A stretch of DNA of 64,000 nt from assembly GCA_963772265.1 (NCBI GenBank), contig CAVYWS010000007.1, positions 82,498 to 146,497 of the forward strand. Reading direction: 5' to 3'. Source of the DNA: Mayfieldus sp963772265 (GTDB taxonomy: Bacteria > Actinomycetota > Thermoleophilia > Solirubrobacterales > 70-9). The notes under the pieces were generated by a model, which saw only the letters and a list, made by a program, of their open reading frames with translations, was not told the origin of the DNA and searched no databases. Below, piece by piece: positions 16,364 to 28,074 of this stretch; position 1 is the first letter of the stretch, and each line of letters begins with the position of its first letter. The position numbers and the translations under genes were made by a program.

Positions 16364-18494
16364 CTACCAGTGGATGCCGCGCATCAGGTACGCGAATGCC
16401 ACCTGCTCGTTGGAGGCCTCCTCCGAGGTGGTCCTGCCCCGGGAGGCGGCAGCTTTCTCCTCCTCGCCCTTGGCGGCGCGGGAGTCAGGGAAAAGCTTGT
16501 AGGCGCTGTTGAGGATGTAGTCGATCGACTTCGGGTTGACCGCGTAGAGCAGCTGGCCGAGGGTCCCGATCGGGGTCGCGATCCGCTTCGGCTTGTGGAT
16601 GATCGCCTCGCAGATCATGTCGGCGGCCTTCTCCGGGGTGATCGTCGGGAAGCGGTTGTACATCTTGGTCGGCGCGATCATCGGCGTGCGGACCAGGGGC
16701 ATGTAGATCACGGTGATGTGGACGCCGTCGTCGACGATCTCCGACGCGATGCAGCGCGAGAAGGCGTCCAGAGCCGCCTTCGAGGCGACGTAAGCCGAGA
16801 AGCGTGGCGTGTTGGTCTGCACGCCGATCGAGCTGACGTTGACGATGTGGCCCGCCTTGCGCTCCCGCATCATCGGCAGCAGCTTGAGGATCAGCTTCAC
16901 CGGCCCGAAGTAGTTGAGCTGGATCGTGCGCTCGAAGTCGTGGAAGCGGTCGTAGGAGAGGGCGATCGAGCGCCGGATCGAGCGCCCGGCGTTGTTGACC
17001 AGGACGTCGACGTGACCGTGCTGCGCGAGGACCTCGTCGGACATGCGGTCGATGTCGTCCATGTCGGAGAGGTCGCAGGGGTGGACGTAGGCGCGGCCGC
17101 CTCCCGCCTCGATCTGCTCCTGGGTCGCCTCGAGCTTCTCGGCGGTGCGGGCGACCAACAGCACGATGCCCCCGGCGTCGGCGATCTTCAGCGCCGCCGA
17201 GCGGCCGATTCCCGAAGAGGCGCCGGTCACCATCACGTACTTCCCGCGCACCGCTGTCTCCAGCGAGACCGAGCCCTGGAAGCGGCGGCCGATGCGCAGC
17301 AGCTCGTCGGGGATCTGCTGCTCGAGCACCTGTGCGACCCCGCTGATCAGCCCGCGCCGGCCGCGCACCGCGCCGACCAGGGTCCGGTCGCCGAACAGGT
17401 CCGGGTCGAGATGGCGCTCCCAGTAGTCCCAGAGCTTGTCGGCGTAGGCCTCGAGCGGGGGTACTCGGATCCCGGTCCCCTCGAGGATCGCCTGGGTCTG
17501 CCGCGAGTCGAAGTGGGTCGGATAGTTGACGTAGGTCAGCACCGCGCGCGGGACCCCGAAGTCGGCCAGGGCGCGGTCGACAATCGTCCCCGCCAGGGGG
17601 ACCGACGACATCCCGAGCCGCACCAGCGGGTCCGCCGCATCGATCACAGCGGCCGGCAGGCGGACCGAGGATTGGGGCGCGTTCGCGGCGCGGGCGAAGA
17701 TGTCGATCACCTCGCCGGCGCTCGGCGGCCTGGGGTCGGTGAGGTGGAAGGCGCGGTTGTCCAGACCCTCCTGGTGCGCGATGTGGTCCATCGCCCGGAC
17801 CACGAAGTCGACCGGGACGAGGTTGATCTCCCGGCCCTCGATCCCGAGCATCGGCATCCACTGCGGGACCGCGTTGCGGATCCTCCGGATCAGCTTGAAG
17901 AAGTAGTAGGGCCCGTCGACCTTGTCCATCTCCCCGGTCTCCGAGTTGCCGACCACGATCGCCGGGCCGGTAGACCCGCCAGGGCCGCTCGCACTCGCTG
18001 CGGACCACGCCCTCGGAGTCGTGCTTGGTGCGGAAGTAGGGATGGACGTCGAGGTTCTCGGCCTCCTCGAACATGTCCTCGCGCCAGGTGCCGTGGTAGA
18101 GGCCGGCCGCCGCGATCGAGCTGACCATGTGGACCGTTCCCGCCTCGACCGCGTGCGCGAACCCGACCATGTGGCGGGTGCCCTGGACGTTGGCGATCCG
18201 CTGGCTCTCGCCGTCGGCGGTCATGTCGTAGATCGCCGCGAAATGGAACAGGTGGTCGACGTTCCCGCGCAGCCGCTCGAGGTCGTCCTCGGAGACGCCG
18301 AGCATCGGCTCGGAGACGTCGCCGACGATCCCGACTACGCGCTCATCGTCGACTCCCCAGCGCCGCCGCAGCTCCTCCAGCCGCCCCTTCGAGCCCTCCC
18401 GAACCAGCACGAAGATCGTGCCCTCGCGGCGCAGCAGCAGCTCAACAAGGTTGCGTCCGAGAAAACCGGTCGCGCCGGTCACGAAGTAGCTCAT
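16364..18494 (-). CDS. two-domain SDR fatty acyl-CoA reductase (AcrA1-like), one frameshift
   Basis: About 710 codons in two frames joined near 17966-17976, where one extra base interrupts YRP-(A)IVVGNSETGEM. Domain 1 (about 1-370) is an extended SDR/NAD-binding-4 reductase: VTGATGFLGRNLVELLL, active-site-like YFRTKHDSE. Domain 2 (about 410-660) is a classical SDR: VTGASSGIGRSAAL, VLVNNAGRSIRRS, SSIGV and YVASKAALDAFSR (Tyr-x3-Lys). This fusion matches the mycobacterial AcrA1 type, which reduces fatty acyl-CoA to fatty alcohol through the aldehyde. The downstream ADPS-like gene would consume fatty alcohol. Start is ATG 18494, 58 bp from the divergent zinc-ribbon gene. Confidence 0.85.
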
Positions 18495-18552
18495 GCATGA
18501 CCCCGCAACGTCCGCATTTCACCCTCGCCGCGCACCCTACACTCTGAAGGGA

Positions 18553-18849
18553 ATGGCGCTTCATCTGGATCCCTTCGAGCAGCAGCCGCTGCCGGGCGAG
18601 AACAAGGTCCGTGCCGCCGACATTCGCCACGAGTGGCGGGTTTCGCGTGACGGGATCGAGATCATCGCCCACGGCGCCCTGGTCTGCCCCGGGTGCGACG
18701 CACCGCAGGTGATCGCGACGCCGATCTCCGCCGGCTCGGAGGTCGAATGCGGGTTCTGCGGCCACGCCGCCCGGGCCCGCGAATTCCTCGTCCGGGACAT
18801 CTTTGACACGGTCGCAAACGAGGCCTACCTGGTTGCACGGCTCGCCTAG
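18553..18849 (+). CDS. small zinc-ribbon-like protein
   Basis: This 98-residue protein starts at ATG 18553 (MALHLDPFEQQPLPGENKV) with AAGGG just upstream. Two CxxC pairs (CPGC and CGFC, about 20 residues apart) form a probable treble-clef or zinc-ribbon site. The remaining sequence (EWRVSRDGIEIIAHGALV, REFLVRDIFDTVANEAYLV) is unlike any domain I know. It is divergent from the fatty acyl-CoA reductase gene and precedes the 2-oxoglutarate dehydrogenase gene by 86 bp. Function is unknown. Confidence 0.7.
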   Translation: MALHLDPFEQQPLPGENKVRAADIRHEWRVSRDGIEIIAHGALVCPGCDAPQVIATPISAGSEVECGFCGHAARAREFLVRDIFDTVANEAYLVARLA

Positions 18850-18935
18850 ACTGCGAAGTCATGTGTCGACGTCGAGCAGAGGGTGCGAAGCGCCCGATTG
18901 CGCGGCGACAGGCTTGGCGGGGTGCCAGTAACTAG

Positions 18936-21900
18936 ATGAGCGTCGAGATCCAGATGCCCCAGATGGGGGAATCGGTCAACGAGGGCACGGTCCTCGAATG
19001 GCACGTCTCCGAAGGTGACTCGGTCGAGGAGGGCCAGACCGTGGTCGAGGTCTCGACCGACAAGGTCGACGCCGAGGTCCCGGCCCCTGCCGACGGCGTG
19101 ATCAGCAAGATCCTCGCCCAGGTCGACGAGACGGTGCAGGTGGGCGCGGTTCTGGCCGAGCTCGAGCCCGGCGAGACCGGCAACGGAGCCGGCCCCTCCG
19201 GCGCCGAGCGCGCCGAGGCGGCTGCCGGGAACGGCGCCGCCGATGCTCAGACCGGCGGGTCCGGCGCAACCGCGACCGCGACCACCGACGACGCCAGCGT
19301 CAGCGCCGGAGAGACCACCGAGGCGGGTGAGCTGCAGATCGTGATGCCCGAGATGGGCGAGTCGGTGACCGAGGGGACGGTGCTCGAGTGGCGCGTCTCC
19401 GAGGGCGACTCGGTCGAGGAGGGCCAAACCGTGGTCGAGGTCTCGACCGACAAGGTCGACGCCGAGGTCCCGGCACCGGCCAGCGGCGTGATCACCAAGC
19501 TCAGCGCCGCGGTCGACGATACGGTCGCGGTCGGCGCGGTGCTGGCGGAGATGAAGCCCGGGGCAGCGAGCGGCGGAGCGCCGGAGGCGGCGTCGGCCGA
19601 GCAGCCCGAGGCAATCGAATCGGCCGCAGCCGCGGTCGAGGACGGGGACGGACACCGCGCGACCCCGGTCGCCCGCCGGGTCGCCGCCGAGCAGGGCGTC
19701 GACCTCGCGAAGATCGACGGCTCGGGGGCGGGCGGCAAGGTGACCAAGGCCGACGTCATGGCCGCGGCCGGCGACGGCGCCCGGGCGGACGGCACCATGG
19801 CCGCCGGAGAGGTGAAGACGCTGCGCGGCCCGGCGGCGATGCTGGCCAACGCGATGAACGAGAGCCGCTCGGTGCCCACCGCGACGTCGTTCCGCACGAT
19901 TGCCGTCGACACCCTGGACGCGAAGCGAAAGGCGCTGAACGGAGTCCTCTCGCAGCGCGGGATGAAGGTCTCCTTCACCCATCTGATCGCCTGGGCGATA
20001 GTCCGGGCGGCAATCGAGTGGCCGGTCATGGCGAGGGCATTCGAGGAGCGGGACGGAAAGCCGCACGCGATCGAGCCCGGATCGGTCAACCTCGGGATCG
20101 CGGTCGACGTCGAGCGCTCCGACGGCTCGCGCAGCCTGATGGTGCCCTGCATCAAGGGCGCCGACTCGCTCGACTTCGCCGGATTCCATGGCTACTACGA
20201 GGACCTGATCACCAAGACGCGGGAGAGCAAGCTCACCGCCGACGACTTCCAGGGCACCAACATCTCGCTCACCAACCCCGGCGGGCTGGGGACGGTGGCC
20301 TCGGTGCCGCGGCTGATGAGCGGGCAGGGAACGATCGTCGCCACCGGCTCGATCGCCTACCCGCCCGAATGGGCTCACGCCTCGGGCGATCGGATCAAGC
20401 AGCTCGGCGTCTCGAAGGTGATGACCCTCACCTCGACCTACGACCACCGGGTCATCCAGGGGGCCGAGTCGGGTTCGTTCCTGCGCCGGATCGAGGAGCT
20501 GCTGCAGGGCGAGGACTCCTTCTATGAGTCGGTTGCACGCGACCTCGGGGTCGACGAGGGAGTCATCACAACCGCCCATCCCGCCTCCGCCTCGGCCCCG
20601 CCGCTGACCGCGCCCGCGCCCGGCGCCCCCGCCGGGGCCCACCCCGGCGAGGAGCTGCTGCAGGCGGTGCAGGCCGCGACCTCGCTGCTCAAGGCCTACC
20701 GGACCCACGGCCATCTCGCCGCCCACCTCGACCCGCTCGGGACCGAGCCCAAGGGCGACCCCGCGCTCGAGCCCGAGAACCTCAATCTGACCCCGGAGCT
20801 GATGTCCGAGGTCCCGGCCTCGATCCTGCGGATCGGGGTGCCGGGCGAGACCCTGCTCGACGCGCTGCCGAGAATGCGCGCCGCCTACTGCGGCACGATC
20901 ACCTACCAGATCGAGCATCTCTCCTCGCACCAGCAACGCGTCTGGCTGCGGGAGATGATCGAGACCGGCGCCCACCGCCAGCCGCTCGGCGACGACGAGC
21001 GGCGGGCGCTTCTGCAGCGGCTGATCGAGGTCTTCCAGTTCGAGCGATATCTGGAGAAGGCCTATCTGGGCCAGAAGATGTTCTCGATCGAGGGCCTCGA
21101 CGCGATCGTTCCGATGCTGGACCAGATCGCGACCCTTGCCAGGCGCAACGGCTCCGAGGAGGTCGTCTTCGGGATGGCCCATCGCGGCCGCCTCAGCGTC
21201 CTCGCCCACACCCTCGGCCGCTCGCTGGAGTCGATCTTCGCCGAGTTCGAGGGCTCGAAGGCGCTGGCGGCAGTGAAGGCCGTGGCGGCGATCCCCCACG
21301 GCGGCACCGGCGACGTCAAGTACCACTACGGGCACGTCGGCTCCTTCACCACGCCGGACGGCGAGGAGATCGAGGTCGGGCTGTACCCCAACCCGAGCCA
21401 CCTCGAGTTCGTCGACCCGGTGGTCACCGGAGCCGCTCGCGCCTCCCAGAGCGTCCGCGAGGGGCCGCAGCTCACCCACGACCCGAACATCGCGGTCCCG
21501 GTGCTGCTGCACGGGGACGCCGCGTTCCCCGCCCAGGGCGTCGTCTCGGAGACCCTGAACCTTCAGTCGCTGGACGGCTACGCGACCGGCGGCACGGTCC
21601 ACATAATCCAGAACAACCAGGTCGGCTTCACGACCGATCCCCGGGAGGGGCGCTCGACCCCCTACGCCGCCGACATCGCGAAGGGCTTCAACGTCCCGAT
21701 CGTCCACGTCAATGCCGACGACGTCGAGGCCTGCATCGCCGCCGTACGGCTGGCGATGGCCTACCGCGAGCGCTGGGGACGCGACATCGTCATCGACCTG
21801 ATCGGCTACCGCCGCTACGGGCACAACGAAACCGACGAGCCCGCCTACACCCAGCCGCTGATGGCGGCGGCGATCAAGCAGCACCCGCCGGTCGCGGACA

Positions 21901-23261
21901 TCTACGCCGAGAAGCTGATCGGCGACGGCGTGATCGCGGCCGAGGACGTCGAGGCGGCCTCGAAGGCGCGGCGCAACCAGCTCGACTCGACGCTGAAGGA
22001 GCTTCGCCGCAAGATGGAGGCCGGCGAGTACGAGGACCCGACCGCGACCACCGGCACCGGCGAGCTCGACCGAAGCGCCAGCCCCGAGGTCGACACGACC
22101 GTCGCCGACGACCGCCTTCGGCAGCTCAACGAGGCGCTGCTCACCGTGCCCGAAAGCTTCACGATCCACCGCAAGCTGCGCAAGCCGCTGGGCAAGCGGC
22201 GCGATGCCCTGGAGCAGGGCGGAATCGACTTCGGGCACGCCGAGAGCCTTGCCTTCTCCTCGCTGCTCACCGAGGGCGTGCACGTGCGGCTGACCGGACA
22301 GGACACCGAGCGCGGCACCTTCTCGCACCGACACCTCGTCCTGCACGACGAGAAGACCGGGCTCCGGTACTGCCCGATGCAGCACCTCGACGACGCCAAG
22401 GCCCCGTTCGAGCTTCACAACAGCCCGCTCTCGGAGGCTGCCTGCCTCGGCTTCGAGTACGGCTACTCGGCGGCCGAGCCGGACTCGCTGATCCTCTGGG
22501 AGGCGCAGTTCGGCGACTTCGACAACGCCGCTCAGGTGATCATCGACAGCTTCATCGCCTCCGGCGAGGCGAAGTGGGGACAGGTCAAGCGCCTCACCCT
22601 GCTGCTGCCGCACGGCTACGAGGGCGGCGGGCCGGAGCACTCCAGCGCCAGGATCGAGCGCTTCCTCGCCCTCGCCGCCGAGGGCAACATCCGGATCGCC
22701 AACCCGACCACGGCGGCGCAGTACTTCCACCTCCTGCGCCGGCAGGCGCTGATCAAGAAGGCGCGCCCGCTGATCGTCTTCACCCCGAAGAGCCTGCTTC
22801 GCCTCGACCGGGCCAGCTCAACGCTGGAGGAGCTCAGCGCTGGGCGCTTCCACTACGTCCTCGACGACCCGACGGCCGACGACAGGCGCGAGAAGGTCGA
22901 GCGCCTGGTCCTCTGCAGCGGCAAGATCTACCACGAGATGGATGCCAACGACCGCCGCCCGGCGGCCGAGAACGTGGCGATCGCCCGGGTCGAGCTGCTC
23001 TACCCCTTCGCGCGCGACCAGCTCAAAGCGGTGATCGACTCCTACCCGAACCTCAAGGAGGTCGTCTGGGTCCAGGAGGAGCCGAAGAACATGGGCGAGT
23101 TCAAGGTGATGTCACGCCGCATGCCAAACCTTCTTCCGGACGGGATCGAGCTCGGCTACATCGGCCGTCCCGAGCGCGCCAGCCCCGGTGAGGGCTACTC
23201 GGGGGCCCACGCCCTCGAGCAGGAGAGGATCGTCCTCTCCGCGCTCACGCCCGAGGGCTAG
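18936..23261 (+). CDS. kgd: fused 2-oxoglutarate dehydrogenase E2-E1 (Kgd/OdhA-type) with two lipoyl domains
   Basis: 1441 residues. Two lipoyl domains lie at about 2-75 and 132-205, each with the lipoylated Lys in VSTDKVDAEVP (about residues 43 and 173). A peripheral subunit-binding domain follows at about 243-280 (ATPVARRVAAEQGVDLAKID), then an acyltransferase domain at about 295-535 with STYDHRVIQGAESG. The E1 part runs from about 565 to the end, with AHRGRLSVLAHTLGR, the TPP site GDAAFPAQGVVSETLN...NNQVGF and YRRYGHNETDEPAYTQP. It decarboxylates 2-oxoglutarate and makes succinyl-CoA, with E3 supplied elsewhere. Mycobacterial and corynebacterial homologues lack the lipoyl and E3-binding domains, so this form is more self-contained. 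No good Shine-Dalgarno is seen. Confidence 0.94.
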   Translation: MSVEIQMPQMGESVNEGTVLEWHVSEGDSVEEGQTVVEVSTDKVDAEVPAPADGVISKILAQVDETVQVGAVLAELEPGETGNGAGPSGAERAEAAAGNGAADAQTGGSGATATATTDDASVSAGETTEAGELQIVMPEMGESVTEGTVLEWRVSEGDSVEEGQTVVEVSTDKVDAEVPAPASGVITKLSAAVDDTVAVGAVLAEMKPGAASGGAPEAASAEQPEAIESAAAAVEDGDGHRATPVARRVAAEQGVDLAKIDGSGAGGKVTKADVMAAAGDGARADGTMAAGEVKTLRGPAAMLANAMNESRSVPTATSFRTIAVDTLDAKRKALNGVLSQRGMKVSFTHLIAWAIVRAAIEWPVMARAFEERDGKPHAIEPGSVNLGIAVDVERSDGSRSLMVPCIKGADSLDFAGFHGYYEDLITKTRESKLTADDFQGTNISLTNPGGLGTVASVPRLMSGQGTIVATGSIAYPPEWAHASGDRIKQLGVSKVMTLTSTYDHRVIQGAESGSFLRRIEELLQGEDSFYESVARDLGVDEGVITTAHPASASAPPLTAPAPGAPAGAHPGEELLQAVQAATSLLKAYRTHGHLAAHLDPLGTEPKGDPALEPENLNLTPELMSEVPASILRIGVPGETLLDALPRMRAAYCGTITYQIEHLSSHQQRVWLREMIETGAHRQPLGDDERRALLQRLIEVFQFERYLEKAYLGQKMFSIEGLDAIVPMLDQIATLARRNGSEEVVFGMAHRGRLSVLAHTLGRSLESIFAEFEGSKALAAVKAVAAIPHGGTGDVKYHYGHVGSFTTPDGEEIEVGLYPNPSHLEFVDPVVTGAARASQSVREGPQLTHDPNIAVPVLLHGDAAFPAQGVVSETLNLQSLDGYATGGTVHIIQNNQVGFTTDPREGRSTPYAADIAKGFNVPIVHVNADDVEACIAAVRLAMAYRERWGRDIVIDLIGYRRYGHNETDEPAYTQPLMAAAIKQHPPVADIYAEKLIGDGVIAAEDVEAASKARRNQLDSTLKELRRKMEAGEYEDPTATTGTGELDRSASPEVDTTVADDRLRQLNEALLTVPESFTIHRKLRKPLGKRRDALEQGGIDFGHAESLAFSSLLTEGVHVRLTGQDTERGTFSHRHLVLHDEKTGLRYCPMQHLDDAKAPFELHNSPLSEAACLGFEYGYSAAEPDSLILWEAQFGDFDNAAQVIIDSFIASGEAKWGQVKRLTLLLPHGYEGGGPEHSSARIERFLALAAEGNIRIANPTTAAQYFHLLRRQALIKKARPLIVFTPKSLLRLDRASSTLEELSAGRFHYVLDDPTADDRREKVERLVLCSGKIYHEMDANDRRPAAENVAIARVELLYPFARDQLKAVIDSYPNLKEVVWVQEEPKNMGEFKVMSRRMPNLLPDGIELGYIGRPERASPGEGYSGAHALEQERIVLSALTPEG
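18954..19500 (+). repeat. internal direct repeat encoding the two lipoyl domains of kgd
   Basis: Copies at 18954-19110 and 19344-19500 are offset by exactly 390 bp (130 codons). They are nearly identical at DNA level; the segment encoding the lipoyl-Lys loop is the same for more than 40 nt. This indicates recent duplication or gene conversion of the lipoyl module. Confidence 0.85.
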
Positions 23262-23510
23262 CTGCCGCCGCTTCTAGTGGGGCCTGGGCACGGAGGGCCG
23301 CGGCTCCGCCGGCCGGGGAACGATCACCGCGATCAATCGGGCCGGTTTCCTCGCGCCTACCGCTGAACCCTTGGTCATCGTCGCCTTCATCGGTCAATCT
23401 TCGGCCCTGCGGGCGGCTGCGCCTATGGACTGCTGGACAAAGATCGGCCGCCGCGGTTTGGACCGTATGGCTGCGCCTGGGCAGGCACGAGCCCCAGCTA
23501 TCGTGGCGCA

Positions 23511-23870
23511 ATGGCGCGAAGCTCCGAGGCACTGCGCAAGCCCGTCCCGGGCCCGCTGTTCGAGTGGGTCAAGCGGGCCTCCTGGGTCGAGCTGGCGATC
23601 TTCGCGGCCCTGATCTTCTTCTGGCTGATGCCCGGCTTCGACCGGCAGACCTTCATCTTCGGTCTCGCGCACGGGATCGGATACATCCTGCTCTGCCTGC
23701 TGATCTGGGTCGCGGCGGTGCGCCGCGAGGCGCCGTACACCCTGCTCGCCGCGACGCTGACGCCGGTCGGGCCGGTGGGCAGCGTGATCGCGATCGAGCT
23801 GATCGAGCGCAAGGGGTGGGGCGTGGCGACTCGCGACGACGGCGTCGCCAATGCCGAGCTGCGGGGTTGA
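23511..23870 (+). CDS. DUF3817-like small integral membrane protein
   Basis: This 119-residue protein starts at ATG 23511. It has three hydrophobic segments: VELAIFAALIFFWLMPGF, FGLAHGIGYILLCLLIWVAA and LLAATLTPVGPVGSVIAIEL. The arrangement and the HGIGY motif recall the DUF3817 family of small actinobacterial membrane proteins, whose function is unknown. Its stop codon overlaps the -35 element of the promoter for the structured region downstream. The 249 bp upstream of the start (23262-23510) show nothing I can assign. Confidence 0.7.
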   Translation: MARSSEALRKPVPGPLFEWVKRASWVELAIFAALIFFWLMPGFDRQTFIFGLAHGIGYILLCLLIWVAAVRREAPYTLLAATLTPVGPVGSVIAIELIERKGWGVATRDDGVANAELRG

Positions 23871-23897
23871 CTGCGCCCCCCCGGGCCTCTATAGAAT
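23867..23897 (+). promoter_or_regulatory. sigma-70-type promoter reading into the structured region
   Basis: TTGACT (23867-23872) is followed by 17 nt and TATAGA (23890-23895); TAGAAT at 23892-23897 is an alternative -10. It is among the most consensus-like promoters in this GC-rich window and overlaps the stop codon of the upstream membrane-protein gene. No plus-strand open frame of credible coding quality follows for more than 400 bp, which suggests an RNA product. Confidence 0.55.
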
Positions 23898-23898
23898 C

Positions 23899-24240
23899 AG
23901 TACAGGGAGACGAAAGCTCGCCCCTGGCGGCTTTGCCTCCAGGGACGGAACGCGTCGGCATCCCTCCCTGGCTACCGACGCGCTGGCGCGGTGTGGGTCG
24001 CGCGGACCCCCTGCCTCCCGCGACCCCACCGTGCCGACCTTCTCGGGTCTCCGCGAATCGTCGTATATCGGTCCGAGGCCCTCCGCGCTCGGGTGAGGGC
24101 CTCCTTCCTCCGATCTGTTCGCACTCCCTCCGCGCCTGGCTGGCGGCCTGGCCGGCCCACCACCGGCCGCGGGTGGCGGGTTGTGCATCGCATCGACCTG
24201 GCGCCTTTTTCATCGCATGCGGACAAAAAGCGCCATCGCC
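23899..24240 (+). ncRNA. candidate structured non-coding RNA, about 340 nt, family unknown
   Basis: The gap of about 430 bp between the DUF3817-like gene and 24305 holds a series of strong hairpins. They are H1 23922-23944 (CCCTGG/CCAGGG with GGC/GCC inside), H2 23951-23982 (CGCGTCGG/CCGACGCG), H3 23985-24035 (about 17 bp with one bulge, containing GGGTCGCG/CGCGACCC), H5 24075-24103 (perfect GAGGCCCTC/GAGGGCCTC), H6 24150-24168 (GGCCGG/CCGGCC) and H7 24199-24235 (TGGCGC-TTTTT/AAAAA-GCGCCA). Loops of H2 and H3 are C/T-rich and about 16 nt. A consensus promoter sits just upstream. The conserved cores of RNase P RNA, tmRNA and SRP RNA are not seen. It could be a 6S-like or lineage-specific RNA, or a hairpin-rich spacer. 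Confidence 0.45.
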
Positions 24241-24304
24241 CAGTGCACATGTCGCCACAGCAAGTTCGGCTCGGTTCGACGCGGCCGATCAGATGACAGG
24301 AGGA

Positions 24305-24676
24305 TCAGCTCGGGCAGCTGAGCGAGGTCTGCCCGACCAAGGCGGCCCAGGTCAGTGAACAGACAATCAGGATCATCACCAGCCGTCCCCAGGCTCGCTG
24401 CGTCTGATCGAGATTCACAGTGAACGCGATGCCCAGGCCCCAGATGCCTGCCAACAGGGCGAGCAGGCCACCACTAACGACGCCGGACAGTCCAAAAGCG
24501 TAATTGACACCCCTGACGGGGCAGCCAAACGAACCCTTCAAGAATCCCGGGCCATCGATCCCACCCGGGTTGCCCGCCACAACCCCGACGAGAAGCCAGA
24601 TCGTCCCGCCCGCGAGGGCAACCAGCGAGATCACCGCAATGGAGACTCGCTGCCCCCGCAGGGAGCCCGCTTTCAT
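24305..24676 (-). CDS. small integral membrane protein, function unknown
   Basis: 123 residues from ATG 24676 (MKAGSLRGQRVSIAVI); a TTG at 24715 would add 13 residues. Three hydrophobic segments are visible: VSIAVISLVALAGGTIWLLV, LSGVVSGGLLALLAGIWGLG and LVMILIVCSLTWAALVG. The loop between the first two (GNPGGIDGPGFLKGSFGCPV) is Gly-rich with one Cys. Base composition is less GC-rich than in its neighbours, which may point to recent acquisition. No family recognised. Confidence 0.55.
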   Translation of the reverse strand: MKAGSLRGQRVSIAVISLVALAGGTIWLLVGVVAGNPGGIDGPGFLKGSFGCPVRGVNYAFGLSGVVSGGLLALLAGIWGLGIAFTVNLDQTQRAWGRLVMILIVCSLTWAALVGQTSLSCPS

Positions 24677-24748
24677 CCACGGTCGAATAATCGACGGGAT
24701 CGCCCGATCCCTCAAGCCAGGCGCCCGACCTGCTGGCTGAAGCGGTTT

Positions 24749-25223
24749 CTACAAATCGCGCTCGTAATAGAGCATCGACGGGCCCTCGGGGCCATTCTCG
24801 CGGTTGCTGAAGCCGAGCTTCTCGTAAAGGGCCTGGGCGGCTGTGTCGTCGACGGAGGTTCCGAGGTCGATGTGGACGGCTCCAGCCTCCCGCGCGGCCT
24901 CCATCGTGGCCTCGAGGATCGCCCGCCCGATCCCGCGGCCGCGCCTGTCGGGCACCACGTAGAGCTCCTCGAGGTGGGCGTCAAGCCCCTCGCTGTAGAG
25001 CGACGGGCGGAAGCGCAGCAGCGCGAAACCGTCGGGGGCGCTCCCGGCGAGAAGAGCGGTCGCCTCACCGCGCTCGATCAGCCTCGCCAAGCGCACCGCG
25101 AGCACGTCCGCCGGCGGCGTCGGCTCCGAGAACTCGGCGTTGAACTCGTAGAGCAGGCGGCCGAGATCGGGCGCGTCGGCGATCGACCCGCGGCGGACCT
25201 CGACCTCGTGTCCCGCGGCGGGC

Positions 25224-25234
<11 letters not shown>
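24749..25234 (-). CDS. GNAT-family N-acetyltransferase
   Basis: 161 residues from GTG 25234, which lies 11 bp inside the end of the aconitase gene; the frame upstream of that is a shadow of aconitase. The acetyl-CoA-binding motif A is LEELYVVPDRRGRGIGRAIL (Q/RxxGxG/A type), followed by AGAVHIDLGTSVDDTAAQAL and YEKLGFSNRE, typical of GNAT enzymes. The N-terminus EVRRGSIADAPDLGRLLYEF fits the fold. The acceptor is unknown. The overlap suggests co-expression with aconitase. Confidence 0.85.
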
Positions 25235-28053
<2,819 letters not shown>

Positions 28054-28074
28054 CGCGCACCGCCCATCACCCAG

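Noticed and set aside
16370..18124. Plus-strand frame of 584 codons opposite the fatty acyl-CoA reductase
   Set aside because: Shadow composition, no recognisable motif, and the minus strand carries two complete SDR signature sets.
18846..22730. Minus-strand frame of 1294 codons opposite kgd
   Set aside because: Repetitive Val/Asp/Arg/Gly/Leu composition without any domain; it is the antisense shadow of a strongly supported gene in very GC-rich DNA. The long frames opposite aconitase (25284-27683 plus) and opposite the PucR/aminotransferase genes (38034-40781 plus) are rejected for the same reason.
23899..24240. Identification of the structured region as RNase P RNA, tmRNA or SRP RNA
   Set aside because: The conserved cores (GAGGAAAGTCC for RNase P, GGTCAGGTCCGGAAGGAAGCA-like for SRP, tRNA-like ends and tag frame for tmRNA) are not present.
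23889..24296. Short open frames on both strands across the structured region
   Set aside because: Arg/Pro/Ala/Gly-rich products with no start signals; the hairpins explain the composition better.
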